Of a stretch of DNA of 64,000 bases, positions 54,563 to 64,000 are shown in pieces; the stretch's first letter is position 1, and every line of letters begins with the position of its first letter. The notes beneath the pieces are model-generated. The model was not told where the DNA came from. It saw only the letters and a list, made by a program, of their open reading frames with translations, and did no database searches. This DNA comes from Montifringilla adamsi (Eukaryota > Chordata > Aves > Passeriformes > Passeridae). The stretch spans positions 4,092,001 through 4,156,000 of the forward strand of contig JAGGNK010003335.1 of NCBI GenBank assembly GCA_017590115.1, in the 5' to 3' direction. A program made the translations under genes and the position numbers.

Positions 54563-54979
54563 ATGAGGTTCTGTACAGGAAGATAGCAAGACAGATCATT
54601 CTCAAAAAGCTTACTGTACAGAAAAACTGGGAATGAAGGTATACTAGAAAAAAGAATTCTGTCTTTCTAAAAAAGTTAATTTTGAAATGCTTCTTATTCC
54701 AAATAATATACATCAAAAATTTTCACAAAAATGACAGTTTATATGAGAATAGCCAGGTATCTCTTGTTCAGTTCAATCCACCACGTGAGCATGCTTGAAA
54801 ACTTGCAAAGTTCTTCCAAAAAAGATTACTTTATTAAAAAAAAATGCTTTTCTCCCATTTAACTTTATTTACAAGTATAAGAACAAGCCAAGACAATCTC
54901 TTTATAGAAAAAGAGCTTATGTCCATGCTGCTCTTAGAAGAGTGTATTGAGAGTGGGTAGGAGCACCCTGATTTAGCCG

Positions 54980-55200
54980 TGCAAGTGCCTCCCTGGATGC
55001 TGCAAACAGACGGCTGAGGTGTGCTGGCAGCTCAGCGTGGCTGTGCTTTCCTGACACTCAGGGTGAGCTGGAGCAGCCCCTGGCCAGCCCCAGCCCAGGC
55101 TCAGGCACACCACATCCTCCCCTTGCCTGCCAAAAACCTCCCACACCCCCAGCCCAGGCTGCACATGGGGGATGAGGGGAGCCCCAGCTGAGGGTGTCTG
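54980..55200. other. GC-rich block in intron
   Basis: A block clearly richer in G and C than its surroundings, C-rich on the plus strand, with CCCCAGCCCAGGCT occurring twice (near 55087 and 55148). CpG is scarce, so it is not a CpG island. No family similarity in any frame. Confidence 0.6.
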
Positions 55201-56667
55201 CTACCAACCTGTCTGTGCTCAGAGAAATGTGAATTCACAAAATGGTGTAGTGAAATTCATATAAACTCTGGGTTCTGGTAAACCCTTCAATTTATCTTTC
55301 TGTCTCTGGTTTCACACCTAGTTCCTCAAGCAAAGGTTTAACATGAGTGGGCTGCACACACATTACTTTTTATGGGAGGTGAGTAGGAGTTTTACACTAA
55401 ATACTTTTCTGTGAATTCTTTAGTTTTCAAAATATATGAACACCTGTCTCTGTGTTTCTTGGTCACACATTTTATTAAGAGGATGATGAATTCTTTCTCC
55501 TGTTTAACTGACTGAAAAACAGGAGTCAACATGGTATGGGTATCATGGCATTTATAAATTTAAATGTACTTTTATAAGTACTGCTTTCCATGAAATTAAA
55601 AAATTATGTCTTTTCATAAAGTTCACTTAGAAAAATAAACAGTTTTGTAAAAGTTACTTTTTCTGGTTTTCTATTGCTTAACATTGTTTTGAGTAGTCAG
55701 AAACCTGTAATATCCTTGTGTTTAAGGCTTAGCTACATTTTTAGTTCAAATTAAGCAGCTGACAATTTTGTAGTCAGAAATGGAACCTGTTCCCTTTCCT
55801 CTACTTATTTTTTCCTTTTTTTCATTGAATTTTTCTTTTGCTAAGTGTGTTTAGCTAGATGTAGCCAGCCACAAGTTTGAACTGCTTTCATTTCTTCATT
55901 TAGATTAAGGAGGATGATTCTAGCATTCATCCTAATACAGCATCCAGCAGACACTGGTGGCTGCAGACCAGGCTTTACCCCTCTCAACAGCTACTTGTGC
56001 AAACCTCATTTATATGGAAAATTTTAAGCACCTTATCCATATTGCTACACAACTCTTGGTATCTCTTAAGACCAGGGCTCACAATATCTTCATTCAGTTT
56101 TCTGAACATCTCCATTCCCTCCAGTTATCTGGCAATTTGATTTTAATATTCATTCCATAAAGAAGTGACACTAATTCTCTCATTAATCTTCTCTTTTTAG
56201 CAGCCAAGATCTAGGAAAGTCACTTTCCATTGATCAGTAGCTTTTAATATAAAAATACAGGTTAGACTGTACAGATGTCACACCATAGGCATAAGTGTTA
56301 ATTGCATTTTAAGATGATGATCTTTCTTGGCAAATTGGATCAGTGATGTGCCAGCAAGGACCTAAGCAATCACTCTCAGAAGAATACGGATCCAAACCCT
56401 AATGCATTTCATAATATATTATGTAGCAAATATAAAGTCTGTTAAAACACGTTATTAAAGTCACTGAGGCTTCTAATTTCAGGGCACTTAAATGCAGTCA
56501 CAGCAGCAGGAACGGTAGCACATAAAACCTGATGGCATTTTCAAATCAAGGGCTTAAAGAAAGCCCAGCCTTAAAAGGGGTAAATAAGTTATTGCATAGA
56601 TCTTTTATCCTCCAAATTAAAAAGGCAAGAGAAGATGAGTGCTGTAGAAATTCAGGCCATCACTTAC

Positions 56668-56735
56668 CATATCATGGTCTGAAACAGGCCCAAAACTGGT
56701 GACGAAGATGTCAGTCTTCACTTCAGTTACACGCT
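56668..56735 (-). CDS. GABRA1: GABRA1 coding exon, 68 bp: first beta-strands
   Basis: Most 5' GABRA1 exon in the window. The acceptor is CCTGCTTCACCAG with a plausible branch site TCCTAAT some 20 bases upstream, and the donor is ATG|GTAAGT. It completes a split glutamate codon (G|AG) and reads [20 protein letters not shown] then DM. The 68-bp length and the sequence match the corresponding exon of alpha subunits; the encoded strands form the start of the beta-sandwich ligand-binding domain. The two earlier coding exons (signal peptide, and the mature N-terminus around the first helix) were looked for on the minus strand up to the window end and not found, so they should lie to the right. Confidence 0.97.
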
Positions 56736-59700
56736 CTGGTGAAGCAGGAAATTAGGACAGTGAGTGTCTATAAACAGCCTTCATTAGATCTAACCAGTAC
56801 CAATTTTCACAATAAATAGAGAAATTATTGGCTTTGATTAGCCATTCTGAAATTGGTCTGCAATACAATCCTGAGAATTTACTGTAGAAGTAATTTCACA
56901 GTCAATATTGTCAATGGGGTTTTTTTTTTACAGTTTTGCCAGAGAACTTTTTGAGGTACAGCAGCTGCAGTGGAAACAGTTCTGCTGTTGTGGAAATATT
57001 TTCATTCTTTGACTGATAAATCTTGTCTGACACTGCAACCAGTGCTGAATACTGTACACAGTACTGTAATATCTCATGGGGTACTCAGTTTCTGGGCAAG
57101 CTAAAATAAGATCTAATAATTAACCCTGGGCTTGCAAGTTATGTATTTTGTATTGAGACCAAGAACACAGAAGAAAGAGAGAGAATACACTACAGTGTAT
57201 ACAAACATGAATATACTTTATTGGTATGAGTTAGAAATTATGCTTTACTTCAACAGACAAAAAGGAGTTAAAACATTTCCAAATAAATATCAGCTAAGCT
57301 TCGCTACTGAAATCATCTGTGTAAATGTTTTCAGAAAGTAAGTTCTTCAGTCACATAAGCCTAAATGATAGATTAGTACAAATAGTACTTCAGAAATCTG
57401 TAACATGTACATAACACAGATTATATGCATATGCTGCATCATAAAGCTGAACCCCTCCATGATTTCCAGGATGTCCATTTGCTCCATGGCACAACGACAT
57501 TGAGCATTTCAGAAGAAACTAGTGATTTCAGTGGTACAAGTGCTTTGAGATGCTTTAATTGGTGTTGATCTCAAGAAAGAGATCAAACATCTGACTTCTC
57601 TAGACGGACTGGCAGAAAACATTTCGAGAAACACCCAGGCTTAACTTCCCCCCCTTCCTTTCCTCTCCCTCTACATAAACACACAGGACCAGTCACTTCT
57701 GAGCACACTGGTGTTCTCTAGGGCACACATAGCAAAATATTCACCCAGGATGCCATATATCACAATAACCCTGTTGAATTAAATATAGCTGCAGGGAGTA
57801 ACACCATCAGGAGGCAGGAATCCAAGCAGTGTTGAGTGCAGCTAACCCCATCAGCTTCCCAAAGTCTGTGATGTGAGTCTGAACACATTTACTATTGTGC
57901 TCCACAAGCCAGCATAGGGGCTTTGGTAGACCTTTCAAACATGGAACAAGTGATAACATTTCTGAAATAACTTTCAAAAACAAAGAAATTGAGCAATCTG
58001 GAATATTAAAAGTAATCCTAAAGAAAGCACTATAGTACATGTATAGTAAGCAGACACGCAGCAGGCAAAAATTTTCCTAAGACTAAGTAATATATGTGTA
58101 GCTATTTGTATAATGTTATTTAAATATTGTAAAATAATTAATGAACCCCCACTAATTTAATACAACCATCTGATTTCAAAATACTTTGCACTGTTCATAT
58201 ACAATTTGTTCCATCTGACAAGAAAATTCCGACTGAAGGGAAGTAAAAAAAAGATTCAGGATTAAGCAGCCAGTTACAATATACATTTCTGTATCTGTGC
58301 AAAAGTTCTAATGAGAATCAGTGCTCCAAAATGCAGGTCTTTCACTTTCATTCAAAAAAAAGTGTGCAATTTCTAAAGATATAAAAATGGAAACAGTTTC
58401 CTATAAATATCTAGTATAGATACAACAAAATATGTCCTTTTGTGAGACAGCAAAAATCAAAAAGTAATATTAGATTTGATTCTATAGTTGGTCTAGGAAT
58501 GCAGTTGATGAACCATATTCTGTTAATAAATTAATGCAAAAATTGGGTGGCATCAAAAGTAATCTTCAGGACTCATTAAAATGGTGACATTTCCAATGTA
58601 TTTTTCAAAATTAAGAAAAGTAAAATACTGTGGTGTGGCTGAACTGCTTAATATTATTTTTATTCTTTATATCTGTGACTGAGACGTGTACAAAATACAG
58701 TGACAACTGAGAAAAGCACTGCATAGGTGAAATTTCCTCCTTAGGTGTCCATAGTTGAATCAATATGTGACCTCGCAGTTATTTACAAACTTTTCAATTT
58801 ACTTAAATTTCAGTATTTTCTTGATATCTAATTGTCTCTGGACTTAAAGAAGCTTGTGGTGAGAATTTGACTTTCTGGAACTGAAAGAGGCATTGGTTGC
58901 TCAGAAATTACTTGGCTTGGGAGGAAAGGATTCTGTCCTTCAGCCCATCACTGTCACAGAAGTTCAAGAGGCTGTGGTCATGTAGGAAACAGAGGGCAGG
59001 AAAAGGACAGGGAGGTTCCACAGGCTCCAGTAAAACACTGCTGAATTCACTCCCAATCACCTTTCCTTAAGACTGAGAAACTGATACCATCCTGAAATCT
59101 ATCAGCATTTTACATACTGAAAAGTGAATCTCAAATGGCTTTTAAAGATCTTTCATACTTGCTCCTCACCCCTCTTTCCTCTGAGGCACTTTGGGAGAGA
59201 GAAGATTCTAGAAGCTCTTCAAACACAGAAGGATGGCGAGTCCCTTAAGGGTCCCAGCTCTGAGCAAGGTTCTATTTAATATAACTCAGCTGGCTTGTCT
59301 GCACAAACACAGAATATGCTCTTTGAATCAGCAGCATATGTCGTGGTGTGCTATCCTCAATTCTGGCTTTGGGAGACGTGTAGTCAGGGAAGAGAGGCTG
59401 AGGCTTAAGGAAACCACTTGAGGACACAAAATGGAAGCTTAAGACTTTTGCACTAAGAAGGAAGATTTCCAAGGGAGGGAAAAAAATAAGTGATATTTTT
59501 AAATTTATGTATAATGTTTAATATCATTTAAGTGGCACATAAATCACATGAAAATTAGAAAATTCAGATTGTGAACTCAGAAGAGATTATGTTATCTTCA
59601 CATTGATTACACTTTTGCAGTGCACCTAATCCCCTCAAATACAGATAAACCAATGTACAGACTGCCAATTTTTTTTTTTTCTTTGGTGTGTGCCTCACTT

Positions 59701-62700
59701 CCAAGACCAATGAAAAAGTGTGTATCAAAACAGAAAGATTACTCGCTCCAAAACCATATGGAAGTTTTGAAATTTTTGTTTACTGTTTCACTAATTAGAT
59801 GATTCAGCTGTGCTTAGTTAAGTGCTTCAGAAGTTGTGAGTCACCCCTGCACAGGACATGTGTTTACTAATACAGTTGAGCTATATATATTTAGAATCAA
59901 GGTTACCCATGTTCAATTTGCATCTTGATTACCATGGGAAGGCTTAAATTTTGCTTCAAATGCTCAGAATGTTTTTTTCAGGAACCACAAATCCTGAGCA
60001 GTATTCAAAACCTTCACAATATCCCTGAGAACAGGAGAAAAGTCTTAGTCATTGACCAAACCAGGCTCGGGTCAGGAGCTGACTGGATTGCTGAAGAGAA
60101 ATCCAGCAGCTCTAAAGATGCATAACTGTGTCTCTTGACAGTGACATCTATCTCATGAACCAGGAGTAAGTAATGTAAGGATATCTGTAGAACATGTAAC
60201 AATTTCACTAAAAAACCCTAAGGAAATTAATAATGACTTACTGGTTTGACTATAAGGCAATCACAGGGTCCAAGTAGTTACTGAGCAGCAAAAAAGCAGC
60301 TGAGCACCACACCCAGACACTGTGGAACACAGCTTTGGGCAACTGATCCAGGTACAGCTACGAAAGCACCAGTCAACCTCTACTACTGTAATTTTACTGT
60401 TTACAAATACTGTATTTTTCTAATGATGCTAGACTAGCGTAAACTCCAAATTAGTAACAATAAATATTTTGATTTAAACTCCCAGGGATCTCATTATTGC
60501 TAGAATTGTGACTGGATTATAAATTGAGAACAAAATAAGAAATACAGATTTATTTTAACAGCAGGAAATAAGCCTATTTATCAGAAGAGACCATACAGGA
60601 AATATTTCCCTTTATGATCTGCCAGTATTTGAGCACAAGGTTTATTTGAATTGCACATTTTGGTGGTTTAAGTTAATTCTATTTTTTGGTAATGCACTTG
60701 TTCTTTCTGCATGTCTCATGTCTGTCTGTGCTATAATTATTAATATGGAGGAGACATTTCCTCTGGCTTTGAATGAAAGGAACTGTGATACCTGTGCAGT
60801 GTACACTTAGACTAATCAGCCCAGCTGTGTCCTGTGAGGTATTTTGGTTGAAGAACCACAACAAATGCACTCATAGGAATTTTGTGCTGCTGCATTAGTA
60901 AGAGTAGAGACCAAAAGGGAGAAGGGTGGGCTCTCCTGTGACCAGCCACTGCAGTCTGTGTGAGACTACCTGGACCTGCATGTGCCAATTAACAGCTCAA
61001 AGCTGCTCACATCCTACCTATCTACCCACTCTTGTATTAAATCTATTTTTCTAGGATTTTCTAAGGCTTTTTACAATTGTCTTTACATTAATCTGGTGCC
61101 TACAGAGTGGAAAAAAAGATCAAAATCAGCCCCTTCAATTTTACAAAGTTAAGTGTAACACCTGGTCCTTCTTTACTTACAGAATAATGTGTAGGGGTGA
61201 GGTCTTTTCATTTAGGGTAGAATAATTTAAGTTTAACTTTTTATTATGCATACAAACACAACCCTTATTGTCCCTAAACTTTATATTAGCACAGATACGT
61301 TAAAATCCATCAATTTCCATTGGGACTTCAATAACCAAGAGGAAATTTATATGTTTATATATAAGTGTTCTCATACAACTGAAACTTAAAATCTAATTCA
61401 CATAATATTGTGAGGTTCATTTCCCCAACCCTTCCACTCCCTGGAAGTAATGAATTGCCTGAGATTGACTGATGTTCCACTTAAGGACAGTCCCACTCAA
61501 TCTTGATAAACATCACACAGGAGACATCAACAAATACCTTTTACTGACAGCATAAAATAAGTATAATTCTGTTCAATACTCAAGGCTGAAAATCTACTTG
61601 GGGTGATCTACTGAGCATTCAACACAACAGTAAAACCAAATTTAATTCAGGAAGATTCTGATCTGTCAAATCAAACCCGCTGTTGTTTGTTCTGTATTAA
61701 CCTTTCTACTACAAAATCCCTTTCAAAGGGATAACCTACATTTACCTTTATTCTGATTTAAAAGGGCCCAGAGCATGTGGTATCCTTTAGTTTTAGGCAG
61801 ATGAGATGAAAATGGTGAAAGTCTTAGAAAATCTGTCGCTGCCCCTGATTTCATGTTAATGAATCTCATCACCAAATAAACCTGCCCTAAGCAAGTCTTC
61901 CCTGTCTCCACTGTGGTGCTGCAAACTTGCTGTGGGATCATCTCTATGCCCCTCATGAAGACAATCCTGAACAAAAGGGCATGGCATTTCATTCTTCTAT
62001 TTACATGAGGAACTTATTTTTTCCACCCTTTTTCATTGTTCTTCAATTTTTTTAACTCTGACTCTAGATACAGTGCATTACTAGGAGAGATCACTACACA
62101 CTGAAGTGAATTTTGTTTCTTATTTCTGTTTGATCCTTTGGTTGTTTCAGGACTGTCTATTTGAATAGAGATCAGCATCTTTATTATTTAGGCCATTTTT
62201 GATCACCTCTAGTTCTACAGTCCAGGTAGTTTCCACAGACAATTATGCCATTACCTCAATGACTTCCCTTGGGTTTATTTTTTCCCGCTAATGTCTGGCA
62301 TGAGTTCCTCTTCTCAGCTTCAATGTTACTCTCTGCAAATTCTCCTCCTTGCTTTTTGTAAATGATTATCCTCTCATAGAGTCAATAGGTGTCCTCTAGT
62401 ATCATTCGCAACATTTTTATATTCATTTTGGAAGTTCTATTTTCCATGTATAAATAACTAAATGTAACTATTTTTTCATGTTTATGGATGGGTACAACAG
62501 ATGCTATTTCCTAGCAGTGCCTGCCTAAATGACTAAGCCCACATATGAAGGAGGCAAAACAAGTAAATAACATAATTTATATCAATAATTATTGATAAGG
62601 AGTGCAAATGTGCTAATGCATAACATGGTGTTGCATGCTCTTTTAAAAAAATAATCAGATTAATTTTATCAACGATGCCATTTTTTGAATAATAAGCATA

Positions 62701-64000
62701 GTCAATCACTTTAATTTTTCCCTGTGGGTCATCAACTCCACTGTATAATATTCTGGTTATGAGAAATAATTCTTTCTTTCTTTCTCTCTTGTTTAATGGC
62801 AAACTGCTCAGAGGTTCTCATTTAACTTCAGATATGGCCTTCTTGGGTTATCTGATGATAATTTCCATTCCCATACTCTTTATGGAGCAGATATGACTTC
62901 TAGTTTTCCTTTTGAAGTAATACCTCAAAAGAAGATGCAAAAAAAGGCAAGGGCAGAGTTAATTGTAATCTAGTACTTACTCTATGCATGCTCAAAGAGT
63001 GACTCAAAATTCAACACCTCTAAATTTTTTGTTATCTTAATGCTCCACCTTTTACCCTGGCTTTCCCATGAATACACAGAATAGCCCCACAATGAATCTT
63101 TGTAATGAGATTTCTCCAGAAGGTTGTTCTTGGCTTCATGGTGCCTCACTGGCTGCACCAGAACACTTCTACCAAACAGTAATACTGTTCACCACACCAA
63201 CAGGATGTTTGCAAACTTGGGATTGAAAAATATCATGGTGTTTATTTCAAAAAGGATGAATTTACTTCTCTAAATAAGTAGAGCCAAGATCAAGATCAAA
63301 CCCCTTTCACAATTTTTAAAGATAGCTTTTCATCACTGAATTCTTCATACATACACATAATGGCAAAGAAGGAAATACAAATAACCTTACTGAAGGAACT
63401 ATCATCTACTTTTTATTCCATAGGTGAGAAAGAGAGAAATTGGTCTCTTTTCTGTTTCTGTTCATGCACACAATTTGGTTTCTGTAGGTGTACAGATTTG
63501 AAAACCTGCACTACAGGAGGAGAGGTCGTACTGGGATAACCAGAGTTTTCTGCCACGTGCCCTTTTCTGTAAGATAAAGTAACTGCACCAGGCATTGTTT
63601 TACCTCAGCTGCTGCTTCTCAGAAGGTATAGAAAGAATATTATAGACAGCTTTGGATGATTGGAAGAGTGCTATAATGCACTCAGTTATACACAGATGTA
63701 CACTGTGCCTAACAGCATGAAATTTATCAACGTAACATGTAAGGAGGGTCTCTGGCCTCTTAAATTCTCCAATAGCTGCCTCACAGCTAAAATAGAAGGA
63801 ATGAGTTTTAGAGCTAATTCTATATATCTAAAAATATTGTAACATTGGTAGATTTCTTAACTTTTGCTTCAGAGTGGATAAAAATTGTGTACTGATCAAA
63901 ATATTTAACAAGAAGCCATCATTGATGTTGGGAAGAAAAATGAAACTACTGTTTTTCCACTCATTTTAAATTTTGCAGTATCAAATCATGTTATGATGGA
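56736..64000 (-). other. GABRA1: GABRA1 intron, 5' part cut by window end
   Basis: At least 7,265 bp of intron upstream of the 68-bp exon. Scanning the minus strand for the preceding coding exon (the DNTTVFTRILDRLLDGYDN region of alpha-1) found nothing. Contents are AT-rich unique-looking sequence with a short TTTC repeat near 62770-62788. Confidence 0.8.

Larger units (their letters stand above)
52019..56667 (-). other. GABRA1: GABRA1 intron between the 68-bp and 221-bp exons
   Basis: GT-AG intron of 4,649 bp. It opens close to the 221-bp exon with a 150-bp TA-rich tract (52290-52438), has a perfect 8-bp-stem hairpin at 54542-54562, and includes a GC-rich block at 54980-55200. No coding similarity seen. 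Confidence 0.9.

Overview
This is a piece of a vertebrate nuclear genome, most likely from a bird and probably a passerine. It is AT-rich and intron-dominated, with no bacterial-style gene packing. The only protein-coding gene I can support is GABRA1, the alpha-1 subunit of the GABA-A receptor, on the minus strand. The bird assignment rests on three things: a GABRA1 M3-M4 loop and C-terminus that differ from mammals in the way remembered for sauropsids, a CR1 LINE remnant, and a solo LTR plus a second fragment resembling passerine endogenous-retrovirus repeats. No Alu- or L1-like sequence was noticed.

Layout, in plus coordinates. From 1 to about 31,000 is intergenic sequence downstream of GABRA1; in the conserved vertebrate cluster this would be the GABRA1-GABRG2 interval, but no GABRG2 exon is seen. 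About 31,027 to 33,518 is the probable GABRA1 3' UTR. From 33,519 to 56,735 lie seven coding exons of GABRA1 read right to left: last exon 33519-33827 with the TAA stop, then 37155-37357, 39916-40068, 45488-45631, 50132-50214, 51798-52018 and 56668-56735. All introns are GT-AG and all phases join, giving an open frame of about 392 residues from loop D of the agonist-binding domain to the C-terminus. From 56,736 to 64,000 is intron. The signal-peptide exon and the exon for the mature N-terminus must lie beyond the right edge.

The exons encode, in order, the outer beta-strands and binding loops, the benzodiazepine histidine, the Cys-loop, loop C, M1, the pore helix M2, M3, the cytoplasmic loop and M4. 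The product is a pentameric ligand-gated chloride channel subunit acting in the neuronal plasma membrane.

The most unusual observations are: (1) the 203-bp M2-M3 exon is an isolated GC- and CpG-rich patch with 56 consecutive codons ending in G or C, while another exon of the same gene is only 38% GC3; (2) an intact 363-bp solo LTR with a 7-bp flanking duplication lies antisense in an intron; (3) a 131-bp-period tandem duplication, identical over 109 bp, lies about 100 bp from that LTR; (4) two strong G-quadruplex motifs lie in the intergenic part. I found no evidence for a wholly new multi-gene system.
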